Source: Armillaria gallica
Taxonomy: Eukaryota; Basidiomycota; Agaricomycetes; Agaricales; Physalacriaceae
Direction of reading: 5' to 3'
DNA length: 64,000 bases
NCBI GenBank assembly: GCA_037576215.1
Contig: JBANDB010000001.1
Coordinates: 7,812,001-7,876,000 of the forward strand
The position numbers and the translations under genes are program-made. Positions 1-10,980 of the stretch are shown one piece after another (positions within the stretch are counted from its first letter, which is position 1; every line of letters begins with the position of its first letter). The notes under the pieces are model-generated. The model worked only from the letters and a program-made list of their open reading frames with translations. It was not told the DNA's origin and ran no database searches.

Positions 1-1244
1 AGGCTCTGTAGTGGAAGATAATGGACGTACCAAACCCTTCAGGAGCCCCGGGCATAGTGGATCGTATTTGGGTAAAGGCAAACACGGTCCCGATTGGAGC
101 TATAAGGATCTCGGTCCGTTGTCGGTAGCCGAAGACCACAGCTGTGATCGTTATGAGGCAAATCATGAGAGTGACCATCCCTATCCATATAACGAAGAGA
201 CATGAGTTCAGAAAATTTATGGAGTATAAGCTGAAAAAACTGAACAGATTGTGGCGGTGATAACCAGACAGTACCCGATAACAACGGGGCTGCGTTGGAG
301 ATTTAAAAGTGCAAAAATGATTTCCTCATCAAGCTCTGTGCTCTCCAAGAAGCCGGGGTAGGACGTTATATCGTCAGTTGTAATTTTGAAGTCGCTCAAA
401 GAAATTCTGTCAAGTGGTCAAATGAGAAGGGAAGAGTAAGCTTACCCAATGAATCGAGATACTGAACTAAGGACTAGGGAGACAGACTTGTTTGTCGATG
501 CCTCCTGAGCAAAAGCGAATATTAACGACTGGTAGCTGACACATCGGTAGATAAGGTCAGATAAAAAACGCGACCAAAAATGCATAGTACCAGTCAAAGG
601 GGTAGTTGGCTAGATTTCCGACCTTGATCCGATACCGAGTGTCCTGAGGATCGTATGCAACCCATGGATAGATGTTGAAGTTCATGCGGAAGGAGGCAGA
701 GTTGGCCAGGATGTCATAACTTGAACCAGTACCCGAAGTCATGCGGGTGGCGTTCCACAAGAAGATGGGCTCTGAAGGTCTGTTGTTACTGGAGGGACCC
801 CTATAATATCTGTCATCTGAAGGAGATAAATTTCTTCAAAAGGGATATTCATATGGTACATTTTTTCGAGAGCTCGAGACTAAAAGGCTCACGTGTCAAA
901 GAAGATATTAACTGGTGTGCAATTGTCAATGCAGGTGTCGTTGTCGATGGTCCACTCCACAAACATAGTGGCTTTAGGAATATCAACTGAGGCCAGGCTA
1001 GCGCTGAGTGAGATCTTCCGATACTATGAGCAGTGTATATCATGGAAGGTGCAAGGTGTCTTACAGTTCTATTCATGTCCGTCGAATTCAGATTGCTGGA
1101 ATACGAACGCCCGCTGTCGGGGTATAGCGTGAGTGCGAGAGTTAGGCATAAGGTTGGAACGATGATGAGGAATGAGAGAGAGGCGGCGAGGCAACATTGA
1201 ACTCGTGATGGGCTTCGATGGTTCATCATTTGCTCGAAGGACAT
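1..1244 (-). pseudogene. DUF4436-like multi-pass membrane protein, copy A (decayed, runs off left edge)
   Basis: Read on the minus strand from an ATG at 1244. After about 20 residues there is a membrane segment (SFLIIVPTLCLTLALTL), then an extracytoplasmic region, then a YPFDWYYA motif near 590-610. An intron with GT-AG ends follows, then a second hydrophobic stretch (VVIGYCLVITATICSVFSA, about 250-310) and, in another frame after a further intron, TQIRSTMPGAPEGF (about 35-80). The YPFD motif followed by a MPGAP loop between C-terminal helices is what I remember of the DUF4436 family of fungi and actinobacteria; its function is unknown. Compared with copy B there is one extra A in a run near 855-870, which shifts the frame and gives an early stop. 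The C-terminus lies outside the window. The family name is recalled, not searched. Confidence 0.6.
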
Positions 1245-2160
1245 GCTTTGGAGCAGAGAATGAGCTGGGAGGTTTGAAGTAGATAACAGGTGGAAAGCAA
1301 GACTTTATAGGTACATGTACCAGAGGATGCTGTAATGCAATAGCAATTTCTTCGTGGCGGTCCAAGTCTTTGTTTTCTCAAGGGGATATAATGCAATTAT
1401 CCACAGTCGTACAAGGCCTTCGGGAGATGTTGCCAAGAAATATGATAAGCAGACATGCTCAATGGAAGGAATAGCATTAGTTCGATCTATGCTTCCCGTA
1501 CGATGAGGCGCCCTCACCTGGACTGTTGCGAATTTGGTGTAGAGTGAGCTCCCGCTGAGATGCTGTACATCTGATAGTTGGTAAGGTGGAAGTCGTCAAG
1601 GGTGCTAATACTGCGGATGTTTCTAGCGCACTAGAAATATTAGTGTCAGAGCAACAAACCGGAAATGAAGGAGTTGCAGGGCATTGAATACCGAGGAGAT
1701 GTTCAAGGAAGTATTTGGGACTCAAAAGTTTCCCGGTGTTATCGATGGGGAACGAGGCTGAGTCATACCTGAGGATCCCGAGTTCCTAGTTGATGTGCAT
1801 GATCTTAGATGCCAGTGTGGGCGCTAAGGCATAGCACGGATGGATCGGCGGATGGATCCGCATCCGTCCTGCGGATAATGGCACACCGGACCGCGGATAT
1901 TATTACAGATATCCGTTCAGGTATCAGTGGTCCATCCGGATCCGTGCTATGCCTTAGCACTGAGTGCCCATCATTTAGCTTGGCTTGATATGTGTGGTAA
2001 CATCATGTACTATTAGAAGTTCGGGGAGTATAATGTGCGGGTCTGAGAAACGGGCGGACTGGGCGACAGAGTGCTTATCATAAACCGGAGACATCAAGAG
2101 AAATATGTACAGAGAAGACAAAAGATGTGAGTCAGGACTCAGCTTGAAAGGTTAGCATAA
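1245..2160. repeat. Upstream block of copy A, tandem duplicate of 5169-5860
   Basis: This stretch has no convincing gene. It aligns by eye with the sequence upstream of copy B: the run tactgcggatgtttctagcg near 1610 recurs near 5530 with one mismatch, and the phrase actattagaagtt recurs near 2008, 3497 and 5815. It therefore belongs to the same tandem array as the DUF4436-like copies and probably contains their promoters. It is interrupted by a short inverted-repeat element at 1821-1960 that is absent from the duplicate blocks. Confidence 0.6.
1821..1960. mobile_element. MITE-like element with about 20-bp terminal inverted repeats
   Basis: Positions 1823-1841 (gctaaggcatagcacggat) are an exact inverted copy of 1940-1958, and one base more matches at each end after a single mismatch. 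The 140-bp body is rich in GGATCCG-like words and has no coding capacity. The corresponding places in the duplicate blocks near 3445 and 5765 lack it, so it is an insertion after the local duplication. I could not identify a clean target duplication. Confidence 0.7.
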
Positions 2161-3284
2161 TCAGCGCAATTTCAATAACAGCACTGTACGCTGCATGGTC
2201 GGATTCTCCAAGGATTTGCTGATGGCCGCGGCCCTTACAATCGTAGCTGTAATGGCCGGACCTGGGCAGCTACCGTCTATCGTTGTGTCTGGCAGCCAAA
2301 TGACCCGTGTTCCCTCATGAAACCTCCTACTTGGGTGGCCAAAATATCTGGACATATCTTTGTGGGAGTTTCCCGGGATTACGGTGTGCTTTGCACTATG
2401 CACTCAGGACCGTATTCACAAGGAGGCGCACCGGTTATAGTGACGTATCCTTCCTACTAAAGCCAACAGAACTTGGTGGGTGCCTCTCGGTGTGGTCCGA
2501 TTGGCCAGAACTTTTATGTACCAAAGCTTGGTGGCGACTATTTTGGGGCGTCAAAATAGAATCAAAACTCCAGATGCCGGATTTTGCCTTTGTGAAAATC
2601 CGGGAAGTTCCCTAATAGGGTAATATTGAAGCATTTTGCCTCGCCCAAAGTAGGTATCTGGGATTTTGATTCTATTTTGACACACCCAACATAGTCGCCA
2701 ATGAGCTGTGTACGTGCAATGCTCGTGGTGCGTTGAACACTGCCCCAGAAAACAATACCCGGGATCTCGGGAAGCTGATAACACCGAATGGTCCTTTCGT
2801 CAATATGTGGGGCTTTCGAAGCCCAACATGTGGCCTGATGATGGCATCAATAAAAACTACTTCCATCCTTCCTGTGATCACACAGATCTTAACCTAAAAA
2901 CCTTTTTTGCGTGTCATCATTTTTGAAGTAGATAGGGGTTCCAGGGTTATGGAGAATTTTTGCGAGCCTCTGTACGGGCGAAAGGGTACTGCATCGTTGT
3001 CGTCAGCTTCCAAGCGACCTCTGTCGGGTTGTCATTTTCTTTCCAGTTCGGTGCCACGGCTGTGGCAGATGCCGGGCTCGGGATGACATCGAAATGGACG
3101 CTCGGTGAGTCTTCTTCACAGTTCTTCACATTGTTTGATGAACGAGGGAATTTTATCACTTCCGGATTGTTTTGGTGGAAGCGGCATGCACTGACCTCGT
3201 GTCGGGAACTCGTAGATACACTCAAAGACCGATTTTGCGTCCACATACGGCGGGACAACGCTGCAGTGACCTTGCGAAGTAAAC
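2161..3284. other. Region without a recognisable gene
   Basis: Several short ORFs on both strands (the longest, 2960-3412 on the plus strand, is 150 codons) show no family I recognise and no continuity with neighbours. A 167-bp inverted-repeat element sits inside at 2533-2699. A perfect 15-bp palindrome (gggctttcgaagccc) lies near 2809-2823. The region has no clear counterpart between copies B and C of the array, so it is probably extra sequence inserted into it. Confidence 0.4.
2533..2699. mobile_element. MITE-like element with about 46-bp imperfect inverted repeats
   Basis: The left arm starts ggcgactattttgggg and runs through tcaaaatagaatcaaaa. The right arm, read on the other strand, starts ggcgactatgttgggt and contains the same tcaaaatagaatcaaaa core. 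The arms face each other around a 70-80 bp centre with no ORF. Long imperfect terminal inverted repeats and small size fit a non-autonomous DNA transposon. The superfamily cannot be assigned because no clear target duplication is visible. Confidence 0.7.
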
Positions 3285-4330
3285 GTGAGTTCTATACCGG
3301 GATGTTCTGGTCAGGTAGTAGGCATCCAATATTGACGACACATTTTCAGCCAGTATTTGGAGCCGGAAAGTTTTCCAACGTGGTTCACGGGGAACGAGAA
3401 GCTGATCAGTGATGATCCCGATTCACTATTTGATATACAGATGCCAACGAGAGCATCGGTCATTTAACCTTACTTGTTTTGTATTGGTGCATCATTTACT
3501 ATTAGAAGTTCTGGGGAATAATGAGCTGTCTGAAAAACAAAGCAATCCTGATGACATGGCGCTTATTATAAACAAGAGAAGCCAAGGTAAACGGAGACGA
3601 CAAGGGACGCCACTCAGCGTGGGGGTGGAAGCCGTGGTGACCAAGGCTGTGGATCGTCAATAAGTTATGACCGTTATCTATGGTTCTGGATCACGCGACT
3701 AGAACACTAATTATTATCCCTAGTATTCTTGTGCATGACCTCCCGGAGGAGTGGGTCATTCGAGCAATATCTGTGACGTGCATCGAAGATCAGCTTAAGT
3801 CCCATTCGACGAGAGCAGTCTAGTAGATACAAGAAGTAGAATCATCCTGGAACACAGAAAATTTGGTAAACGAAGTCGTGATCATCATCTTTATATAGCA
3901 CTGTATTATCCAGGGCGTGGTAGTCACATGTACGGAGCCGGGAGAGGACGTCGAGTAGCTAAGATCAACACCTCGCGGCTATAGGGCTGAACGTAGCAGA
4001 TAGAAGACTAATTAATGCCGCATCTGGAAAGATGAGTAACAGCGTCAATTTGAGAGGCAGTGAGAGTCAACCAGAGAGGGGGGATGGGTCACCTTCTGTG
4101 TGATGTGATGAACCATACAGATGTCGGAAGACTGTCTCGCCGGTGGAATTCACCAGCACGCTTGAGGAGGATGGCAAAAGCCTCCGGATTACATTGGGTC
4201 GCGGCGCTAGGAAAGAGAGGTTGGGTTGACAGATCTGGTTGTCGTAAAACAGATGCGCCAGTGTGAATGGTATTCCGTTCCATGAAGGAATAATGAGCTG
4301 GTCCACCATTGAGGATCGAAGCAGGTTTCA
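3285..4330. repeat. Tandem-array block, first full copy
   Basis: This block is homologous to 5610-6650 along its whole length: both contain the phrases cacattttcag, cacggggaacgagaagctgat and tttgatatacagat in the same order and orientation. On the minus strand both encode a short stretch matching NSTGETVFRHLYGSSHH (this copy) or HSTGDTVFRHLYDSSHH (the other), the best-conserved piece of the block, but with in-frame length differences and no complete ORF. I do not know whether it is a broken exon or only conserved flank. Confidence 0.55.
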
Positions 4331-4337
4331 GTGACCG

Positions 4338-5168
4338 TCACACGTGAAGGGAGGAGCAGAGGCAAGTCAGATCCGTACGTCGAGACTTGAGATCATGATG
4401 TTGGTCTAGCTTGTTGATGCCTCTTGAGCATAAGCGAATATTTCGGACCGGTATTTGAAACATTGGTGAATAAGGCCAGATCACTAACACGAACAAAAGC
4501 GCATAGTACACGTCGAAAGGGTAGGAGGTCAGAGTTCCTTGTCTAATCCGCGCGCCATGCTGAGACTGGGTATAAAATGGGTAAATTATGAACTTTGTGC
4601 GGAACGTAGGAGAATTGCCCAGGATGTCATAACTCGAATCATCGATAAACGTCAGGCCGACGGTGGCGTTCCATACGAAGATGGGGTCTGCGGGCCTGTT
4701 GTTACTGGAGGGCCCACCATTGTCGCATCTGTCCTCTGAAGGAGATAAATTTCTCCAAACGTGGTTATTCATATGATACATTCTTCGAGAATCATAGGCA
4801 AAAAGCTCACGTGTCAAAGAAGATGTTAACTTCTGGGCAACCAACATTACAGGTGTCTGATACGACGACCCAATCCACGAGTATAGTAGATTTAGAAATA
4901 TCAGCTGAGACCAAGACAGTGTTGAGAGAAATCTTCCATTACTTTGAGTGGTGGATATCAAAGAACGAACAACAGGGCTTACGGTTCTGTTTATGTCCTT
5001 CAAATCCTGATTCGTAGTATGCAGATTTAACTCGTTGCTGTGCCATAGCCTGACAACGAGGTAAATGCATAAGGTGACAACGATAATGAGGAACGTGAGA
5101 GAAGTGGCGAAGCAACATGAAAAGGCCCTTGATGGATTTCGATGGCTGGTCGTTTGTTCGGAGGACGT
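4338..5168 (-). pseudogene. DUF4436-like membrane protein, copy B (lost start codon and C-terminus)
   Basis: The frame is open on the minus strand from 5168 to 4338 (276 codons), encoding the N-terminal membrane segment (TFLIIVVTLCIYLVV), the extracytoplasmic region and the YPFDVYYA motif. It aligns with copy A throughout. Where copy A has its ATG (1242-1244), copy B has ACG (5166-5168), a single transition that removes the start. Downstream of the YPFD exon the C-terminal helices seen in copy A (second hydrophobic stretch and MPGAP loop) are missing, and the block runs directly into the repeat at 3285-4330. It is therefore probably non-functional, although the N-terminal exon is less damaged than in copy A. 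Use of an upstream or non-ATG start cannot be excluded. Confidence 0.6.
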
Positions 5169-6650
5169 GATTGGGAGCAGATAATGAGCTAGCGAGATAT
5201 AGGAGGATCGCTGGTTGAAAGCGAGGCTTTATAGGTACGTGCGTCGCAGGATGCTGTAATGCAATAGCATTTTGTTCGCTGCCGTAGAACTGGATTTTGG
5301 TTCAGGTGGATACAGTGCAACCGTCAACTCACACGTAGACCACGAAGCATGATAAGCAGACGTGTTCAACGGAAGCCACCGCATTAGTTCGTTTCTTGTT
5401 TCCGGTAGTATGGGTATGGCATTGCGCTCTCACACGGACAGCGATGCAAATTAATGGAAATGTAAGCTGTAAGATACGCGCTGAGATGTCGTTACATTTC
5501 GTAGGGTAGAAGTCCTTGAAGGTGCTGATACTGCGGGTGTTTCTAGCGCGCTAGGAAAATCTGAGTCAGACCATCAAAGCGGAAATGAATATGCTCTAGG
5601 GAAATGAGTAAATGTGAGTTCCATACCGCGAGGTCCTGGTCAAGTAGTAGGGGTTCAATGCTGACGAGACATTTTCAGCTAGTTGGAGCTCGAAAGTTTT
5701 ACAATCTGGCTCACGGGGAACGAGAAGCTGATGATCCTGAGACCCTATTTGATATACAGATACCGGCGAGAGTCGGTCATTTAACCTTGCTTGATTTGTA
5801 TTGGTGCGTCAGTCACTATTAGAAGTTACGGGAAATAATGAGTGGTCTGAAAAACGAAGCAGTCCTGATTACATGGCGCTTATAAACGGGAGAAGCCAAG
5901 GCGCGCGGAGACGACACGAAACGCCACTCAGCGTGGGCGTGGAAGACTAGCTTCGCTGTGGTAATTAATAAGCTTGTGGACTACTAGAGCGCTAATCAGT
6001 ATCCCTAGTATTCTGGCACGACTTCCCGGATAAGTAGGTAATTCGGAAAATGTATGCGGCGTGCTTCGAAGATCAGCTTGAGTCGCATTCAACGAGAGCA
6101 GTCTAGTAGGTCCAAGGAGTAGAATCATCCCCGAACATGGAAGATTTGATCGTAGTAAGTGAAGTCAAGATCACTGTCATCATTATACAGCACTGTATTA
6201 TCAAAGACATCGTAGGAGCGTGTACGGAGCCGGGCGGGGACGTCGAGAAACAAAGATCACCAGCTTGCGGCCATAGGGCTGGACATAGCAGATGGAAGAC
6301 CACTTAATGCGGCATCTGGAAAGATGTGTAACGGTAGCCCGAGAGGCTAGCCCAATTATAGAGGGGGAATGGGACACCTTGATATATCCAAGGCAGTGAT
6401 GTGATGAATCATACAGATGTCGGAATACAGTGTCGCCGGTCGAATGCACGCTCGCGAGAATAATGGCAGATGCCATGCCGAGGGACTTGCGTTGCGGCGC
6501 TAGGAACGAGAGATCGGTTTTTGCGAGCGGGTGTTGATCGACCCGTTGTCGTAGCAGATACACCAGTGTGAGTGGCGCACCGTTCTGTGAAGAAATACAG
6601 AGCTTGGTCCATGATTGAGGATTCAAGCAAGTTTCTCAGGTGCAGTGACC
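5169..6650. repeat. Upstream region of copy B plus second full tandem-array block
   Basis: Positions 5169-5570 match the upstream region of copy A (1245-1640), and 5610-6650 match 3285-4330. Together they define a tandem duplication whose repeat unit is a gene plus roughly 1 kb of flank. Short minus-strand ORFs (for example 6201-6626) overlap the conserved TGDTVFRHLY stretch but contain no recognised domain. No other gene is visible. Confidence 0.55.
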
Positions 6651-7166
6651 TTCAAAGATGGAGGTAATCCATGCCAGTTGTTACCATCTTGACGTCGAGA
6701 ATTGAGATAATGAGGTTGGCGCAGCTAGCGGGGATCACGACGGTTCCATTGAGTGTAAAGGGTATGTGCGCTATAAGTGATGCCGGACACGGAGTTCGGC
6801 CGATTAAGATTTCACCGGCTCTAGTTCTGAAGACGTTTCCGGACCGTCGAGAGGGTTCGTCGTGTATCTCGTATTCGAGCCATACAAATCGAATGCGTCG
6901 TCTGAATCTATTGGCGTCTGGCTGGAACAGATCGGTAAAATTTTCTACGTGGACTCGTCATCGATTGGAGAGAGTATTTCCTGGGACGTATTAAGCAAGA
7001 AGCCATGTCGTTTAGAACATGTGTTGAGCTGCCGTTGGCAATGAAATGTTTCGTATGCAAAGGTATTGGAGGATCCTACTGGCGCACGACGTAACTTAAA
7101 CAAAAAAACACAGGCGGTCTTGCTTTTCCACATCTGAACGGCTTGGGCCAGGATATGATGCCACAT
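6651..7166 (-). pseudogene. Third, diverged fragment of the DUF4436-like array (copy C)
   Basis: Immediately beyond the repeat block the minus strand reads ASCANLIISILDVKMV (about 6680-6735). The same position in copy B reads ASTSLTNIMISSLDVRI, so the exon after the YPFD intron is shared. Further upstream the similarity fades and several stops interrupt any frame. I read this as an older truncated copy. A short hydrophilic ORF at 6945-7166 is the only other coding signal. Confidence is low because the distinguishing YPFD motif is not visible here. Confidence 0.35.
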
Positions 7167-8253
7167 TCATCTGGGATACACTGTCTGAATTTGAAGCGAC
7201 TAAAAGCTTACATAAAAGAGTAAGTATGTCCGTTGTCGGCCGAAGTAAATTATGAAATGCACGTGGTACATTTCACGTGAACAGTTTAGGGCAGGGCGAA
7301 GTCCCGAGGCAGGCGTCGGAGTCGGTCGAACGTGATGACCGGTGTCATATTGCACGAATTCACCTCCACCACGATGAAACTGAAGGAGATGTCGACATTT
7401 ACCTGGTGTCCGTCTCCGTCTCTTCCTCTCATAGCGATTAGGACGGTCGCTCGTACCCTGGACAAGTCCTTCCGCAACGAAAGCCGGCTCTGGGCCCTCA
7501 GCTTGGAATGGCAGGATTCATGAGGTGATTCTCAGAGAAATCTTGGACGGTTTGATAGGATCTGACTTTGGGTCTATTCCCAGAGAAAAGGACATTGTAG
7601 AGCTTGATTTGGGGCCCGTAGGATGTGAAAGAGACTGCAGCATCAGTGGCAGTGCCAAAAAACCGCATGTCCGGTTGATGGCCGCAATTTTGGATTGCAA
7701 TGCACTCGCGCCTTATAGTCTTTCACGACAATGCTTAACTAGCTTGCTACTTGCATCAATGCCAACATTTCCCAGCCAGTTGCTCGGCTCGTCCTCATTG
7801 ACAGCCGCGCTACTACCTCACCTCGACTGCGCACCCGCTCTACGACTTCAATCGCCTCCTCATTAACAACGATGGACTCGGTCGCGGTGACAGTGCTAAC
7901 GACAAGATTGGCGTCTACAATGAGATCGGCCTCACCCTCGACGCCCCTAGCTGAAGATGTGGAGGTCGTTGGTGGCGGGAAATCACTGAAGACGGAGAAG
8001 TCGGAGAAACAAAATCAGTTGGAGGGATAGCCGGAGAAGGAGAATGTGAAAGTTGGGTACAAGAACATCCTGAATCTGGATGCGATTTACTGCTAGGCTC
8101 GCTATCAAGACCTGCGCGCTGAGCGCTGAGCATTGATGGATCGACGAAGGCACCGCGCTGTAGTATCTTTGGTACGTTTCTTACTCTGCGCCCTACCAAT
8201 CTAATTTGTTTTAAGACGATACCACTGTACCAAAGTCAAACTCCCCTACACCC
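7167..8253. other. Region with short ORFs only; possible 5' end of the eIF4E-like pseudogene
   Basis: No recognised gene. Minus-strand ORFs at 7286-7477 and 7518-7700 and a plus-strand ORF at 7525-7866 are short and have no family I know. From an ATG at 7872 the plus strand encodes a low-complexity peptide rich in Ser, Thr and Lys (ending KTEKSEKQNQLEG, about 8034) that resembles the disordered N-termini of fungal eIF4E proteins. It could be the first exon of the pseudogene at 8254, but I see no clean splice to it. Confidence 0.3.
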
Positions 8254-8897
8254 TTGCCTCAAACTGCACCAGACGGTACCTTCTCACCCTCGGCTGAATC
8301 CAATGACTATGTAGCCGGCCTTACCGTCATTTTCGAGCTCAACACCGCCGAAGACTTTTGCCGGTATTTCAACTGGCTCACCTGGAAGCTCAAGCGCAAT
8401 TCGAATTACCACCTCTTCATGTCGGGTATAAAGCCCATGCGGGAGGATGAGGCCAATGCAAATGGAGGCAAGAGGGTATTGACAACGAAGAACACTACTG
8501 GGTTGCTAGATCGATGCTGGAACTGGCTCGCCATGGCCTTGGTGAGCGAAGAGCTCGAGGAGGGTGACGAGATTGCAGAGCGGTCTTGAGTCTCAGGAGC
8601 AAGGTCGATAGGATCCAGGTTTGGACGAGGAGCAAGAACGGCGCGGAGAAGTTCAATAGTATCTGGAAGAAGCTCATCATGCTACTCGACGACTCGGAGC
8701 CAGAAGGGACTGGACTGGAAATTCAGTATAATACGGATGACAGGCCGCAGTCGAACAAGATTTTGTCGATCCAGATGATGCTTCAGACGAGTTATCGCAA
8801 GTCAGAATCACAGCGGTCGCCTGTTCCGAGTGCAGGTATTTTTAGAAGGATTGTCGTTGGAAGAGTGGCGACGCCGCTGGCCTCGAGTGGTCGTTGA
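8254..8897 (+). pseudogene. eIF4E-like cap-binding translation initiation factor, pseudogene
   Basis: The first frame (8254-8589) reads AGLTVIFELNTAEDFCRYFN, then NSNYHLFMSGIKPMREDEAN and LLDRCWNWLAMALVSEELEE, the central eIF4E fold. The second frame (8586 onward) reads LSLRSKVDRIQVWTRSKN and LEIQYNTDDRP, the C-terminal strands. A missing base near 8574 (GAG ATT -GC) separates the two frames; adding one base gives the expected EIC.AVLSLRSK transition. Residues needed for cap binding are altered. The tryptophan of the KPMWEDE motif is arginine (CGG), the GGKW tryptophan is arginine, and the EDFW tryptophan on the dorsal eIF4G-binding face is cysteine. In the family, the KPMW tryptophan stacks on m7G. 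Loss of these residues plus the frameshift makes a dead duplicate likely. No upstream exon with the first cap-binding tryptophan is evident. Confidence 0.85.
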
Positions 8898-9349
8898 CGT
8901 TGAATGGAGTACCATTGCCGAAGCTCAGCACCTGCGTCGTCACAGCTATTGGATACTGTGACCTGTCCCTACTTCGAAGAAGTGGAACTATCTTTTGAAC
9001 AACGAAGTGAGGATGGATCCTTGTTGTCCGACTGGTATCCCCGGGAGGACGTCAACCAGAGGAATGTGTGACGCGACAACTCATAGCTGGGTCTGTGACT
9101 TCGAAAAGAGCCGAGCGCACCATGCTCTAACAACGGCCGGCGCTTCAGCAACCCTTACATCCTCTTCTCGTTCTAATTCGATCACCATAACTTCTTGTTA
9201 TGGCTGCGTGTGAGATGGATTCTTGCTCGTACATTACGGGTAACGATCATCGGTCCAGCAAGTTTCCTATTCAAAAATCACTTCGTCTCAAAACTACGAG
9301 GAATATCTAGAAATTTGGGAAGGTACTTCGACAGAATCTCTACGACCAT
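8898..9349. other. Intergenic sequence, no gene recognised
   Basis: Only short overlapping ORFs on both strands (60-72 codons) with no recognisable motif. It separates the plus-strand eIF4E-like pseudogene from the 3' end of the minus-strand nucleotidyltransferase-like pseudogene, so both genes' 3' flanks meet here. Confidence 0.4.
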
Positions 9350-10059
9350 CTACTTCCGCGCGTCTAGCGCGTGCCTCTGTTTTACCCTGTTCCAATGATT
9401 AACAGTGTGGGGATAGAGTTTGACGAACTCCCTCCTGCGGTGACGCCCGGCTTTCAAGAACGACTCTGGTATCCAACTTCCCAGCTCCCCAAGATTTCCC
9501 GCCGTCATGAAGATGTTGAGAAGTTCGGTGATATCTCTGACATCTGTCGGCTGCTTTGCATTCATGTAGTACTTTGTGGACTCTCCGTGGTCCATCCACG
9601 CTTGGAGCTTGAGAAGTAGGAGAGGGATGAAGGGCATGAGGGGAAGTGTCTGGTAGTCGGATGGGTGTCGACGGTGTACGATGCTCTTGGGTGGGACTCG
9701 TGGTCGACTTTGCAACTGCGCCTGTATCCCGGAAGGCGGTACCAAAGGACTTTGTACATCGCATAGGGATCTTTGGATGCGATGAGGTAGAAGCTCGCGT
9801 TGGCTGCCACGACGCGGCGCTTGAGCTCTTCTTGGGTGAAGCTGCATCCAAGGACGAGCATGTCGATGTCCTGATACTGCTATCTGATTGATGTATCCAA
9901 TAAGAAGTAGCGACGTACATTGGGGGATCTGCTCATGCCATAACAGGAGCACGCTACACTCCCGACTAGGCAGCATTTGAAACCGAGAGTTGAGAGGGTT
10001 CTGACGGTCTCGCGCGTGGTGTCGAGGACTTCGTAGAGGGCGAGGGTTCGACGAGACAT
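9350..10059 (-). pseudogene. Nucleotidyltransferase-like protein of a basidiomycete family, one frameshift
   Basis: ATG at 10057-10059 on the minus strand; exon 1 encodes MSRRTLALYEVLDTTRETV and GFKCCLVGSVACSCYGMSRS. A 48-bp intron at 9871-9918 (GTACGT...CAG) joins SPN to DIDMLVLGCSFTQEELKRR, giving the G-S...D-x-D signature typical of the nucleotidyltransferase fold. The frame continues through YRLPGYRRSCKVD to about 9703, where one base is missing within 9698-9702. The rest (PLMPFIPLLLLKLQAW, then SWIPESFLKAGRHR) is in another frame down to the stop at 9350. I remember this architecture from many basidiomycete proteins annotated as nucleotidyltransferase-like; substrate unknown. The single indel could be a recent mutation or a sequencing error, since codons on both sides are otherwise well kept. 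Confidence 0.7.
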
Positions 10060-10980
10060 GGGTGGTAGTAGTGATGATCAAGATTCTCGTTAGGCTTCGA
10101 CCGAGATGGAAGGTTCAAAATTCAGACACGGTCACATGTTGATGTCGGTTTTCGGGACTTGCATTGATTGTATATGTAGGTGCCCTGATTGATCATCGTT
10201 TTATTGATGTGGGTTTAAGTACTCGACTATGATAGCTACTGTGTTGTCATTCTGCATGATGTAGGATCGGCTAGCAGCTGAACATACTTTGAGATATGTA
10301 TGTGTTACCTTCCCAAATCTCATGAAGTACTTCGATCTGATTTACCTGAGAATTCCTTTCTCCCTGCTGAAATCTCGTATTTCGAACAGATACGGATGCC
10401 GGAAGGTGGACTTAACAGAATCTATCAGAACACTGATTTGGCTTTGTGTGTCACATTCCGTAACCGGTCAGTTGCTTTGATTTTCACTGAAAATCTCAGT
10501 TTGTCCTCTTCACCGAGCGAACAGGGTCGATCAAATGTCGATCGTGTTGGGATGGCCCATAGACAAGCCTGATTAATAGAAGTTATCAAATTTTGTACCG
10601 CATTGCCGGCGCTATGTTTTTTAGATCCTTGGGGATGAGAGCTTGGGAGAAAAGCATCAGAAATTGAAATTGAAATTGACAGCGCGTCGTGTAATGACAT
10701 GTGATCGACCATATCGAGTTCCCACGCCCTATATTTCTTCCTTGCTTCCCACAACCACCAGTATGGCGGCTTCTTCCCCGCAGCGCAAACGGAGGCGATA
10801 CTGTCAATTCCTTACATATCTCTCGAAAAACGTCTTATGAATCCAGTTTACTGCGTTACCCGATGTTAGCAGCGGCTGACAGCACCTGCAGCATGGCGGC
10901 GGCGAAGGATACTCGGCGCACCCTGATCTGTGTCCCATGTAAGGATTGACATTTCTCTTTTGTTTCTTATTATTGACACG
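10060..10980. promoter_or_regulatory. Intergenic region between divergent genes
   Basis: The nucleotidyltransferase-like gene reads left and the FAD oxidase reads right, so about 920 bp hold both 5' flanks. Only short ORFs occur. A purine-rich repeat (gaaattgaaattgaaattga, about 10658-10677) precedes the oxidase. I see no convincing TATA box. An alternative upstream ATG for the oxidase lies at 10892, but it encodes no signal peptide. Confidence 0.3.

Noticed and set aside
2960..3412. 150-codon plus-strand ORF
   Set aside because: No recognised family, and its right end runs into a duplicated block whose other copy does not keep the frame.
7286..7700. Minus-strand frames as the N-terminus of a third DUF4436-like gene
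   Set aside because: They do not align with the N-termini of copies A and B, so the link could not be supported.
9399..9920. 173-codon minus-strand ORF inside the nucleotidyltransferase-like gene
   Set aside because: Third frame of the same locus; the family motifs are in the other two frames.
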